Shown here one piece after another: positions 10,965 to 23,199 of a DNA stretch of 64,000 nucleotides. The stretch covers positions 620,001 to 684,000 of the forward strand of contig CP137320.1 of assembly GCA_033182465.1 (NCBI GenBank), given 5' to 3'. Both the position numbers and the translations under genes were made by a program. Under the pieces are notes generated by a model. The model worked only from the letters and a program-made list of their open reading frames with translations, was not told where the DNA came from and ran no database searches. How positions within the stretch are numbered: the first letter of the stretch is position 1; each line of letters opens with the position of its first letter. Origin of the DNA: Sanghuangporus weigelae (Eukaryota > Basidiomycota > Agaricomycetes > Hymenochaetales > Hymenochaetaceae).

Positions 10965-12706
10965 ATGCACACCACAATTTCGGCCTCGCGCCGCGCCTCC
11001 GAGCGGCGCTTGTCGTCTCGCAGGCCATCGGGCCCTGCATCGCGCAAATCGTCTATCGACCCGTCCAGGCTCATCCGCATGGACAAGTTGAGTGGAATTC
11101 CTCTCCATCGACGCGTTTGCGCTCATCATACTTGCTTATATGCGCCTCATGCCACTTGATTTACCTCTGCACTATTTTGATATAGAGTCCACCATGTAGG
11201 TGGTTATGATGACTTTAATGTCGTCTTTGTTGGAGCTGGGAATATCATGTTTGGTGCGTAGATGTGTAACTGGGCGATCTAGTTCTGACTTTAACTTGCA
11301 TATATAGGTTCGGACGAAGGCCCATGGAACCACTCTTTCCGCTTCGAACAGTGCGTGATCGCACGCGATCCGCACTTCGTCTTTCTAACCTGTATGCGCT
11401 AACAGCAAGCTCGGTCCTCGTCTCAAGGTCGTCGCGCTGATCGATCCAAACGTCGAGCGTGCACAACAGGTGCTCGAAATAAAGTGCAACTCATTCGTCG
11501 TGTCCGCATACAAGGACACACGCATCTTCAGATCGTTCGATGAGTACCTCAAGAGTATGCCGGAGAGGCTGCGGCCCCGCGCATTTGTCATTGGTAGTCC
11601 CCCGATGTTCCGCGGAAGCACAAAGCCTGGACGAGACATTGAGCTGCAAATTCTGAAGCACTTCCCGGGCGTCGCGTTGTTCATTGAGAAGCCTGTTGCA
11701 ACTCACCCGGACGCTGAGATCGAGGAGGCCTTTGCAGTGGCGAAAGCGATCAGCGACAAGGGTGCTGTCTGTTCTGTTGGGTAGGTGCTTGTTGGTTTAG
11801 GGTTGACTTCGGTCCTCACTCCAGCAGATATATGCTTCGCTACTTGAAAGCCGTGCAGATGATGAAGCAGATCATCTTGGATAATAACCTCACAGTGATG
11901 GCTACCGTGGCGCGCTATGCTTGCGCTTATGAGGCTATTGCAAAACCTGACTGGTGGGATAAATCCAAGAGGTAAGCCACAGTCATTGATTATCAGTCGT
12001 TGATAAGAGTTGATTTTTTTTCGTAGCTGCGGTCCTATCGTGGAGCAGGGTACCCACTTCTGCGATCTGTCCCGCTACTTCGGCGGTGATGTCGATATCT
12101 CGTCTGTCCAAGCGCAATCTCTCGAATGGGATGAAGGACCCGGCAAACTGTCAAAAATGTCCATTGACGAGTCAAAGATTCTACCAGAGAACAGAGTTCC
12201 TCGTATTACAAGTGCCGTCTGGTTCGTTGTCAGTGAGTATCGTTTGGACGCATACTAACAACGATGCAGGAAATACGAAAATGGTGCCGTCGGAAGCCTG
12301 ACGCACGCTGTCGCGCTTCAAGGAACCAACTACAGTTGTGAACTGGAAGTCTTTGCAGATGGTTATTCCCTCAAGTGAGTACGCTATTACACGAAATTCT
12401 GTATTCTCACTTACAGTTATGGCTAGGCTGGTGAACCCTTACGTGCAGCCTATCCTCTATATTCGGCGTCCAGGCGACGACTACGAGGAAACCCACCGCT
12501 TCCCTGATGATGATCCATTCTTCTCTGAGGTCTCGAACCTTATTGACGTCATCGAGGACATCGAAGAAAACGATGAAGAGGCTGGTCTGATTCTGAGCTC
12601 ATTCGAGGACGCGTGCAAGACGTACGAGTTTACTTGGGCGATTCGCCGCGCTAGCGAGCGCTCGGTCAAGAAAAAGGATCAGCACGCGAAACCTAGTGGC
12701 GCGTGA
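10965..12706 (+). CDS. GFO/IDH/MocA family NAD(P)-dependent oxidoreductase
   Basis: Eight exons encode a sugar- or inositol-type dehydrogenase. After a basic, Ser/Arg-rich leader (MHTTISASRRASERRLSSRR) comes the nucleotide-binding fold, VVFVGAGNIMFG, then LKVVALIDPNVERA. The family's substrate-side lysine motif is present as LFIEKPVATHPD, followed by GYMLRY. The C-terminal alpha/beta domain includes CGPIVEQGTHFCDLSRYFGG, which holds the usual conserved histidine. All introns are short GT-AG introns and keep the frame. The natural substrate cannot be told from sequence; fungal relatives are variously annotated as dihydrodiol or inositol dehydrogenases. The Arg/Ser leader might be a mitochondrial presequence, or an untargeted disordered N-terminus. 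Confidence 0.85.
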
Positions 12707-12952
12707 AGTGGACTCAGGAGGCGGTGAACCTAGAATTGAGGGAGAGGTGCAAACACGTACGGAATATCGAAGAACGCCAGGAAGGAGGATCAAAAAAATG
12801 AAATGTTGAAATACTGCTTGAAGTTGTACTGTTCGCCATAGACCGTGTTAAGCGATTGAACGGAGATACCAATATATTGATTCTCGCTGTTTCGTATCTG
12901 CTCAATTGTAGGACCGAGGAGCGCGTCGATTGGGTGGTTGTGATAATTAAGG

Positions 12953-13020
12953 ACGCGTCGCGACGCGACTGTGGCAGAGAACAAAACATCACGTGCACTT
13001 GTTAGACTTGGCTTTATAAA
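12953..13020 (+). promoter_or_regulatory. Histone H2B promoter elements: MCB-like palindrome, CACGTG, TATA box
   Basis: A TATAAA box lies at 13015-13020, about 220 bases ahead of the H2B start codon; the gap includes a likely 5' UTR intron from about 13131 to 13198 (GTACGT..TTTGCAG). Upstream is a perfect 14-base palindrome CGCGTCGCGACGCG at 12954-12967, overlapping ACGCGT (12953-12958), the MluI cell-cycle box bound by MBF in yeasts. A CACGTG E-box follows at 12990-12995. The binding inference rests on yeast knowledge and the positions, not on any data here. Confidence 0.5.
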
Positions 13021-13238
13021 GAAGGAACGCCGCGACGACCAGTTCTCAACCTCTCTTCCTTCCACTACCACCTCTCCTGCTGCCTCTCAGCCTTGTGAAG
13101 CATCTTCGCTTGTCAAACGCATCTCGTACTGTACGTATCACCCATACACGTACTTCTACTCAAAAAATCGTTCTGACGTTGACTTTGGACTTTGCAGCAT
13201 ACCCAAAACCCGAATTCTCGTAAATTTAGATAACAGCA

Positions 13239-13907
<669 letters not shown>

Positions 13908-14196
13908 GTGGCGTCTTCTGTGTGACTCGTTCTTCGTTCTGTTCTTTCATTGTATTGATATCGATATATTCATGTACTGTGTTCGATGAGTTGATGTCTT
14001 CTTTTCATACACTACAAATGCATTTCGTGTGAGAAAAAGTTGGGAATGAACGGCCACGTGAGGAGTGAAGTAATCTAGTAGAGTAAATTTCGTTACATTC
14101 TGAGCTACAACGACGTTCGCCATACATCGTCTTCGCAGCCTCGGGGCTCTGCCCTTGTACATACATCGCACGCATCTCTGTCGTGTCCAAAGGACA

Positions 14197-17100
14197 ATGG
14201 CAAGCACGTCAGGTAGCACAGCACTACCTGAAGAAACCCCAATTCCAGAAGGCTTCACACTGCACAAGGAGAACACGACGCGGATCTTGCTTCCGGGCAC
14301 GGACGAAGCGTTCCTCAACCCCGTGCAGGAGTTCAACCGCGATCTGAGTGTTGCGTGCCTACGTGTTTGGAGCGAGGAGCTTGATAAGGGTAAGGAGAGG
14401 ACGTGGAGGGAGCGGATTGCTGCGAGGGAGGGGCTGGGGAAGGGAGGTACGCGGAGGCATGGGAGGAAGAAGGCGAAGAGTGAGTGTTCAAACAGGATGA
14501 TGAGTGTGGAATGTGGTGTTGAAAGTATATTTGCTTTACAGGTGAAGAATCGAAAGAGCCTGCTGCAGCTCCTGATGTTACTATGGCGGACGCATCCGCC
14601 GAGTCAGAACAGAACAAGCCTGACGCTCCTAAGCAACCTACTGTAAGGTCTTCATTGTATGCTACCATTATCCAGCTTTATTACTGAGTCAGGAATAAGT
14701 ACGTTCCTTACCGATTTACGATCCTTGAACCGCTGTCAGCTACGGGTCTTCGTGCGATTCGGTACGCGAAGGAGATCCCGCTCGTCAAGTCCGTTCTTTC
14801 CTTCCCCTTTCCGAGGTCCTCCCACCGTTCTGATTTCCAGTTTTAATGATGAAATAGATATGTGATCGCAAATGATTTATCACCTGCGGCTGTTGAAGCT
14901 ATGAAGCGGAACGTCGACCTCAATGGCCTTGGAGAGACGTCTGAGTCTGAGCCGGCACCTGCAGTGTCTACTGAAGCGGAAGGAGAAAAGACTGAAGATG
15001 GTGGCGAAAAGACGCAACTTTTTACATCAAAAGGAGTATTATCTGCAAAAGTCAGGGTTAACGAAGGAGATGCTTGGTGAATTATTGGATTGCCTCTTGA
15101 ATGGAATTTTCGTACTGACTATATTTGCGTATTTCTTGCAATGTGAAGTGCCTTGATGTACTCCCACCGAGCTGAGAGACTACGGGTGGACTGTGTAGAC
15201 CTGGACCCATATGGGACTGCAGCTCCGTTCATCGACGCCGCAGTCCAATGCGTGAACGATGGCGGACTGATTTGTGTAACGTGCACGGATATGACCGTCC
15301 TTGCTACGAACAACTATCCTGAGAAATGGTCAGTTTAGATGTCCCCGTATGTCCGTTTATCGGAAGTACTGATGTGTTGTATGGAGTTTCTCGAATTATG
15401 GAGGCATACCAGTAAAGGCTGAGTATTGCCACGAAGCTGTAAGTCATGATGAACAGAATCTATCCAAAACATTGCCTCAACTCCTCTTCCAGGCCCTCCG
15501 GCTCGTTCTTCATAGCGTATCCACTTCTGCGGCGCGATATGGTCGATTCATCCACCCTCTCCTTTCTCTTTCGATCGATTTCTATGTCCGATTATTCATC
15601 CGCATACAAACGAGTCCAGCCGAGGTCAAGAAAGCTGCAAGGTATTACTTTCTCGCCATTTATCATAGTGGATAATATTCAACATGAATGCACGTCTACC
15701 TTCAGCAAGACTTCGACTTACTATGTGTGCTCGGGCTGTCAGGCCTTCTACGAACAACCGCTCGGAAAAATCGTCGAGAAAGTCTCTGAGAAGAACGGGA
15801 AAGTGAATCTACTATTCAGACAACGGGCAGGCCCTCCAGTGGGGGACAAATGCCCGGAATGCGATAGCACACTTCACGTGCGTATCCCCCTCATGATTCT
15901 CTTCTGGGGGGAGATTGAGTTACTGATCGTTCTGTAAAATTACGTCGCTCTGTGTGTGCCTTGTGCAATTGTCTCCCTCCCAAAACAGGTTGCAGGTCCA
16001 ATGTGGTCCGGTCCGATCCACGATCCATCGTTCGTCGAGAAGGTGCTGTCGCACGTAGAAACGTCCCCGGGGGATTACGGTACGTCGACGAGGATGAAGG
16101 GAATGCTTACTGTTGCAAAAGAGGTTCGTTTTGTGTCCGTCCAGCTCTTATTGTTCGTTTCGTTCTTGGACTCACGTATTTGAAAACTCTGTCTGCTTCT
16201 CGGATCTCTTGGATCTGGACAGGAACTGGATACTTCCTTCTACTTTACACCTAGCCGGATGGCGGGATTATTCCATAGCGTCTCGCCGTCGTTGGAAGAA
16301 ATGTCGTACGTATAGCTAGCCTGGCACAGTAGTCTCGAACCTTTCTAACCCGAATCCCATTCTCCTGTTTATACAACGTTCACGGATATATACGAATACG
16401 AAAAGAAACGGTCTCCTCAATGCTGGTTTCTCAATCTCACGCTCACACGCCCTACCAGGCTCGCTGAAGACGACGGCGACGCGGCAGGACGTGCACGACG
16501 TCTTCCGCGGCTGGGTCAAGGCGCATCCCGTCAAGCCTGAAAGCATACCCGAGAATTCACCGTCATTCCACTTGCATTCCAAGTCTCCGCGGTAAGTAGT
16601 TAGCTGGCTCTTTTTTCTTTTTTTGGTGTGGAATGCCTTCCTTGTCCTTTGTGGTTTGGCTTTGTTTTCCCTCTATGGGGTGGGATGGGATGCGAGGCTC
16701 AGAGCTGGTCACGGTGTAATTATTTGCAATCACACGTTCAATCGCGACCACATCTCTCCGGGGGTCACCCTCGTGCCGTTCTTATTGTCTCTTTCTCCCT
16801 TCGTCTTCGCCTCCGTCTTAGTCCTTTCCCTTCCCTTCCCCATGTCTTCCGAATTTCACCTCTTCGAACACAAACTCAAAAATCTCTACGGCTACTACTC
16901 CTTCCTCTTCTTTTTCTTCTTCCCTTCTCGGTATTTCCCATCTGTGGCTCATCAAACCGTCAATATCAACTAAACTCAAAAAAAAAAAAAAACACCTCTC
17001 TTTCAATAAATCACAGATTCGAAGCGAACTTCTCACACCACCCGCAATCTAACTCGCTTCAGTCGTCGAGGGTGAAGCTGGTGCGGTACCAGCAGAACCC

Positions 17101-17218
17101 GGCGCCGCATTGGGGCCCTGGGACGCGCGCGACGGGGAAGAAGCGCAAGCGCGAAGAAGTCGTTGCTGCTGCTGCTGCTGGAGGTGAAGCCGACGCTGAG
17201 GCTGAGGCTGAGGCGTAG
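14197..17218 (+). CDS. TRM1: tRNA (guanine26-N2)-dimethyltransferase TRM1
   Basis: TRM1 dimethylates G26 of many cytosolic and mitochondrial tRNAs using SAM. The multi-exon frame begins [20 protein letters not shown] and shows family blocks in order: [95 protein letters not shown], and [21 protein letters not shown] zinc-ribbon-like segment ([10 protein letters not shown]...[11 protein letters not shown]), [10 protein letters not shown] and a basic C-terminus (TGKKRKREE) that may act as a nuclear signal follow. The protein ends in an Ala/Glu repeat. The last intron (about 16592-17016) is long for this genome and holds a run of 16 A. No in-frame ATG lies upstream of 14197, so an N-terminal mitochondrial extension as in yeast is not obvious. 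Confidence 0.93.
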
Positions 17219-18067
17219 AAAAGCTTGATCATGAGGAGCAGATACAATCAATGCGTATCCTGCCTGGCCTGGGGACTCGGACAGGGCGAGGGGTGGGTAG
17301 ATTTCCGACTTGCGGATTATCCGTTGCCAAGGTGGCAGGTAACTGTATCTGAAGAGGGGGGGGGGGGACAAAAAGAAAAGACGTGTTGTTGTCGGTCTCA
17401 TAACCCTCTTTTTTTCTAAAAGAAAACATTGATTATCCGTCCCATGCATCCATCCAAACTCCGATAGATATCCCAATACCATTTCAAAATATTTATGCAT
17501 TGTATATCGATCGATTGAATACATCCATATTATACGCAACAGCAGCAGCAGCAGCAACAGCGGGAAAACACACAACGTCACGAAAAGCATGTACGTGTAC
17601 GGCTAGCTTGGTTTACTCTATGTACATTATTAGGTGCGAAGCAGCAAGTGGAAGACGGACGAACGAGAGGGAGGGGAATGACGCGTGGCGGGTAGTAAGG
17701 CGGGGAATTTGCTATGTAGGTAGTGGTGAGTGCTATGCTATTACACACAGCTCGTCATAGTCATCAGAGCATGAACACAAGAGAAGGAGGAAGAGAGTAT
17801 CGAGGAGATCCACAGAGAGAGAGAGAGGCGACGTCGGGACGTTGGTATGTAATGACCGGACATGACTGAGCACGAAGGACGAAGGGGAAATCGAGGAAAG
17901 GACTCTATGTACTTACGAAAGGCACACCAAAAAATGAATACATTTCTCCACATGAAGAAAGCGCGTATGTGCGTGCGATCCCAAGAAGGATAGAAAAGCC
18001 GGAAGGACAAAAGTAAGGAAAGGGAAAAGAGAAATCCCAAAGACAATATATTAGGTAGACAAGACTA
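17219..18067. other. Convergent intergenic region with simple repeats
   Basis: About 850 bases between the 3' ends of TRM1 and STE11. It holds a run of 12 G at 17356-17367 and a (CAG)n stretch at 17539-17560. No gene is recognised; open frames here are low-complexity artefacts. Confidence 0.55.
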
Positions 18068-21000
18068 CTAAGACTTGGCAGCCTTCGTTTTCGCCGTCGA
18101 AGAGGACGAGGAGGCGGAAGAGGAATGCGGACCGTGCACGATCCAAGGGTGCTGGAGCAGCTCGTCAGCGTCCGGCCGCGCCTCGTGCTTCACCTCGAAC
18201 GTCTTCTGCAGGAAGTCTTCGCATTCGGGCGAGATGTCTGACGGGACCGTCGGTTTTGCCGACGAGCCGATCTATATCAACATAAAAAAGTAATTCAGTA
18301 TCTTGTCTTTCTTCAGAGAGGAGGAAAAGAGAATACAAGAGAGGAGGATACGGACCTTGAAGATAGCTTGCATTTGGTTGAGTGTAGGGTACGGATGGTT
18401 GCCTGTGAGCATCTCCACGACGAGACACCCGACGCTCCAGATGTCCGCCTTGCGCGTGTGCGCGAGTTGCTTCACCACCTCCGGCGCCATCCAGTACACA
18501 GATCCTTGCAAAGAAGGTCGGTGGCCGCGCGCGTTTCCGCCAAGGAACGCTGTAAATAAAAATCAACCAACCAAAATCGTCATCAGTATCTTCTCTTTTT
18601 GCAGAAAATTCGAGGGAAAGAAAGTAGAGAGGGAAGAAATATCGGGAAGGGGAAGTTCAAAACTCACTCTCTTCAACCTTCTTCGAAATCCCAAAGTCCG
18701 AAATCTTGATCCCGCCCTTATTATCCACAAGGATATTCGCGCCCTTGATATCGCGATGTATGATATCCCGACTATGCAAATAATTCAGCCCTTGCAAGAT
18801 CTGCCTCACAAAGTGCCTGCACAGCGCCTCCTCGAATGCGCCGTAATTGCGCAACAGCGCGGTCACACTCCCGCCGGGCACGTACTCGAGGAAGATGTAG
18901 AGATGCTTGTCGTCGGAGGACGAGTCGAGGTACTGCACGATGTTCTCGTGCTGCAGCTCGCGGAGGAGGTCGATCTCGTGCTCGAGCGCTTCGAGCATGG
19001 ATTTTTTGCGCTGTTCGTTCGGGCCGGACCCGGTGGGCAGCTCGACTTGCTTCACGGCCATTAGGAGGCCGTTCATCGCGTCCATGCCTAGGTACACGCT
19101 CCCGAAGGACCCTGCGCCGATGAGCGCGCCTCGGATCCACTTCGCGCCGCGTTTACCTGGGTGGGATTGATCGACTCAGCAACAAGTAAGAACAACATAA
19201 GAAACGGCTGTTTACCTCTGGTAGACTTCACGGGTGCATCCTCATCCTCATTCGCAAGCGTCGCTTCCTCATCTTCCTCATCCTCCTCCTCTTCATCAAG
19301 CGTATCCTCATCGTCCACGTCACTCCCCATCTCGTCGCCCTCCTCATCCTCATCCATCAACATCTCCTCCTCGTCAACCTCAGGCTCCGATGATTCCTTC
19401 CCTCCTCCCTCCGCGGCTACAAGAGCACCAGTACCAGTAGCAGAAGCAGCGGTAGTACTCGCAGGCCGCTCACTCATACTCGCACGAGCACTGGCGACGC
19501 TGCTCTCGTGCGAGCGCACGCTCGCAGCGAGGCTCTTCCGGCGGTTCAGCTCCACCTCCGCCGTGATCTCGTCGACGGTGAGCATGCTCGCCGTGTCGGA
19601 CCTGTCCCGCCGCGCGCGCAGCTCAGACATGTAGCTGAAGCGGTGTGACACGCGCGAGGCGGTCGACGGCGTGCGCGACATCGTCGGCGTCGGTCCGGAC
19701 CGCGCACCGCCATCTGCACCCGCGCCAGTCCCAGTCCCAGTCCCACTTCCAGAAACGACGGCAGTAGCAGAAGAGGCACCCGTCGAAGTCCCGACTGTAA
19801 CATCATGGAACGAATCCGCGAACGACTCGCTCGGGAAGTTGACGGGAGGGAGGAGATGCGGGGTCGGTTTATCGTCTTTCTTCTCACCCCCGTGCAAGTC
19901 TATCGAGTGCCCGTCTTCAGCGGAGATACTCATCCGCGGGACTTCATCCGTCGACAACCTGTTCTTATCCGGTACCGGGGGCGGGGGGAGGCTCGCCATA
20001 CTCGCCCTTCTCTGGTTCTGGTGCTCTTTTTCGAGCGCCATGCTCGTCCGCCCACCAGCAGCAGTAGCAGTACTCATCCGACTCGCCCGTCTCGCATTAG
20101 CCGCCAACCCAGCACCCGCAATCGCACTATCCCGCTGCCCCAGCCCCGCACCCGAGCTAAACCGCATCGACTGACGTACAGTGCGACGTAAGACTTTCGG
20201 CTGCGTATACGGGAAGTACGCAGGCAAGTGCGTCGCGATGAGCTCGCTGGGCGGACGCGCGCCGAGGAACGTCCGTATCTTCCCCGCAAAGCTCGACGCG
20301 CTCGGACTCTTCCCCCCAGACTTCTCGCCCCCATTCGCATTCATCGCACTCGCAGGGGTATGCGAGGCGGCCGATTCCGACGAATCGAGTATCCGCTCCG
20401 GGTCGCGCACGCCTAGACCACTGAGCACGCTAATCGAGCTCGCGCGCTTCATATTCCTCATCTCGCGCTCCCTATCGCGTTCCTGGCTTGGTGTGAGCGT
20501 GCGCGGGAACGCAACGCTCGAATTGCCGAGATATTGCTGCTGTTCATCATCCTGCGCCACGCTGACCTGCGGGATGGGCGAGTGCGGCGTCCCAGGATCG
20601 CCGAATATCTGTTGTAGCGTCTTCGAGCGTTTCGGCTTGTTCGTTCGCCGCACGGTCAGTCCGTGTTCGCGTACGGGATGGTCAGGTCCCGCAGAGCAGA
20701 GGGTGAGAAGCTCGGCTTCGCGTAGAGGTTTCGCTGTACAATACACACAAAATCAATACAAATTCAGTTATACTTTTCTCAATTTCCTCAGACAATAATG
20801 TGATGCGATACATACCAGGTCCAGCTTCATCATCTCCCCAATCAAGGTAAACAGCCCATCCATCAATGCTCAACCCACCCTCATCCGAGTCCGGGTCGAC
20901 GTTCCCGCTCCCACCTCCATTGATATTACTCCCAAGTTTCCCAAACTTGCGCAAGACGCGCTCGAGGACCTCCACCCCGTTCGCGCACTCCGTGACGTTG

Positions 21001-22823
21001 ATTATCGCGCTGTGCCCGTCTTCTGCGAGGCGGAAGCGGACGAGTCGGCGGCGCAGGTCGTCCAGCGACGGTGCGCCGCTGCCGCCTTGACCTGTGTGTG
21101 AAGAGGGTGTGGAAGGACGGAAGGGACCCCGTCCGACGTGGTATGCCGAGGCGTTCGGGTTGGTGGAAGTGCTCGTGCCGAGGTTCACTGATGAAGACGA
21201 AGCGGAGGACCCTGCGGTAGGGGGGACGGGCGTTGGTAGACCGCTATTACCGAGGAATGATTCTGCGATTGGCGACAACGTGAGCGACAAAGACGCTCCT
21301 GCAGCCGCACCACCGCTCTGTGGCGGAGGCTGCAAGGACGACGACGAGGAGCCTCCCGAGGTCGAGCTGCCTGCAGTCGCATACGGATGTCCGCCGCTCG
21401 TATTCGGGCGCGGAGCAGTCTTGATGGAAACAGAATTAGTGCTGCTCGCGCTGTAGCTCGGCGCCTTCGTGTGCGTGTTCACGCCTCCCGGAGAACGGCG
21501 TCCAAGTCCGCCAGGAAGCGGCGAGGTAGCACGCGAAGATGCGTTCACTCCCTGGCCCGGACGCGGGCCTGCAGGAAGCCCGTACTCGCCCTTCCACCCA
21601 CCAGCAGCAGAAGCAGACGACGAAGGCGTGAGTAGCACCGGGTTCTGAGACTGCGTGGGCGTCTGAGCCATTGTCGAGCCTTGCTGATTTTGTTGCGGAG
21701 CCTGCGAAGGGACTGGAGGTGGCGCGTAGTGCGGAGGCGGAGGCGCTTCAGCTTGAGTTGGCGTGCGTCTTCCAGATCCCGCAAGCAGACGGCTTGCCTG
21801 CCCGCGCGAACCCTGCGAAGGCGGGAGCGGCATCTGCGTACGCGGCGGCGGAGGAAGGGGCGGGAGGTGCGGTCTACCACTTCCCAAATTACTCCCCGAG
21901 CCGGACCCAGATGAAGAATGCGAAGACGAAGCAGCCTGTGGCGTATTCGCCTGACTCTGAGACGAGCTATTCGGGAGCGTCAGAGAACGCAAGGGCGTTG
22001 CGCCAGTCGAGCGCGCGCTGTCTGGCATGGGGCCAATATCACGGATGAGGCGCGGGAGATCATTTTGCGTTTGAGATGGACTTCGCAGCTGGAGGGGTGC
22101 AGGTCGTCGGCTACGATGATGCTGTTGCTGTTGCTGACGCGTCAAAGCGTCCGTCGAGTCCGTGTTGGTCACAGTGAGCTTCGGGCTCGAGTGCGTCAAG
22201 GCGTTCGCCGTGGTGGTCGTCCCACTGCTACTACTACTGACGCTCGACCCGTGTCCACCATGCCCATTGACCTGCGCATGCTTAGTGCTACACCGAATCC
22301 TCAGCGACTTGACGGCATTGAGGATGCGTATTCGGTCTCCGATGCTCGTGACGCCGATCTCTTTGAGCGAGGGCTGGTCGAGGTCGAGGAGGATGGACCC
22401 ACGGATGTCGGCCGCGCGGAACGCCCCCGCGTGCGCTGAGCATTTCCCGTGTGGGTCGAGCGCGGCGAGCCAGCGTGCAACATGCGGGTCGCTCCATGAT
22501 GCGATGAAATCAGCGTACGAGACGCCTGGAGGAGGCTCGAGGGAGGGACCCCCGATATTGTTGGTATTATTACTGCTACTCCCATTGACAGATGTGCCGT
22601 TCAGCATAGCACTAGTGGGCGTTCCAGGCCTTGATGCAGAGCGCAGATGAGTGTGACCTCTTGCAGTACCAGCGACGGCGGCATTGAGAGCTGCCTGCTG
22701 GGCCGAGCCAAAATTTGCACTCGGACTCGCTGGAGAAGAAGGATGAGAAAGGGACGATGATGGCTGAGAGGGACCTGGTTGTGAAGGCCCCGCGAGGGAC
22801 GTTGAAGGTGCGAGAGCGGTCAT
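18068..22823 (-). CDS. STE11: MAP kinase kinase kinase, STE11/Byr2 type
   Basis: Exons 22823-20816, 20733-19216, 19156-18668, 18549-18356 and 18271-18068 sum in frame to 1,470 residues. Domains in order: a SAM domain at about 107-177 ([20 protein letters not shown]...[16 protein letters not shown]); a Ser/Thr/Pro-rich disordered region; a Ras-association-like domain at about 575-660 ([20 protein letters not shown]...[12 protein letters not shown]); a second disordered region with an acidic tract ([19 protein letters not shown]); and a C-terminal kinase from about 1180 with glycine loop [11 protein letters not shown], lysine in [25 protein letters not shown] and [10 protein letters not shown]. 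Ste11 relays pheromone, osmotic and filamentation signals to a Ste7-type MAPKK. It is longer than yeast Ste11 (about 720 residues) because of the disordered linkers. Confidence 0.95.
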
Positions 22824-23199
22824 GGCAAAGAGCAGAGGAGGAGAGAGGCAGACGGACGTGATGCTTACGGTAAACTGGCTGGCTGTAACGTTGGCAACGC
22901 GCGCTCAGCTCAGCTCAGAGTCTCAATTGTCCTCTTCAACTTGCTCCATGCGTATAAAGATAAAAGACGAAATGACGAAAAAATCCCTAAAATACAATTA
23001 TACTTCCTTCCAGTATATGAGTCCGTTTCATTACTATCCTACTATTATGTATGTATGTACGTATTTACGCATATACCAGTATTAACTAAATTGTTTGTCG
23101 ATGTTCTTCCAGGGAGGGTGATGATGTTGCTTACTTGTGTCGATAGCGAAAATTGAGAAATGCAAAAGAAAAAGGAACGAAGGAAGGTGTCCTGAAATA
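22824..23199. promoter_or_regulatory. STE11 promoter / ferric reductase 3' end
   Basis: Only 376 bases separate the STE11 start (minus) from the stop codon of the next minus-strand gene, so this short stretch must hold both the STE11 promoter and the upstream gene's polyadenylation region. No coding potential is recognised. Confidence 0.5.

Noticed and set aside
14155-14196. N-terminal extension of TRM1 that could be a mitochondrial presequence
   Set aside because: The upstream codon at 14155 is TTG, and no in-frame ATG precedes 14197.
17017-17218. Ala/Glu repeat at the TRM1 end as a separate small gene
   Set aside because: It is joined in frame to TRM1 by an acceptor after AAATCACAG and carries the expected conserved C-terminal segment of TRM1.
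18836-22650. Long plus-strand frames opposite STE11 rich in Arg, Ser and Ala
   Set aside because: They are antisense shadows of a GC-rich, low-complexity coding strand.
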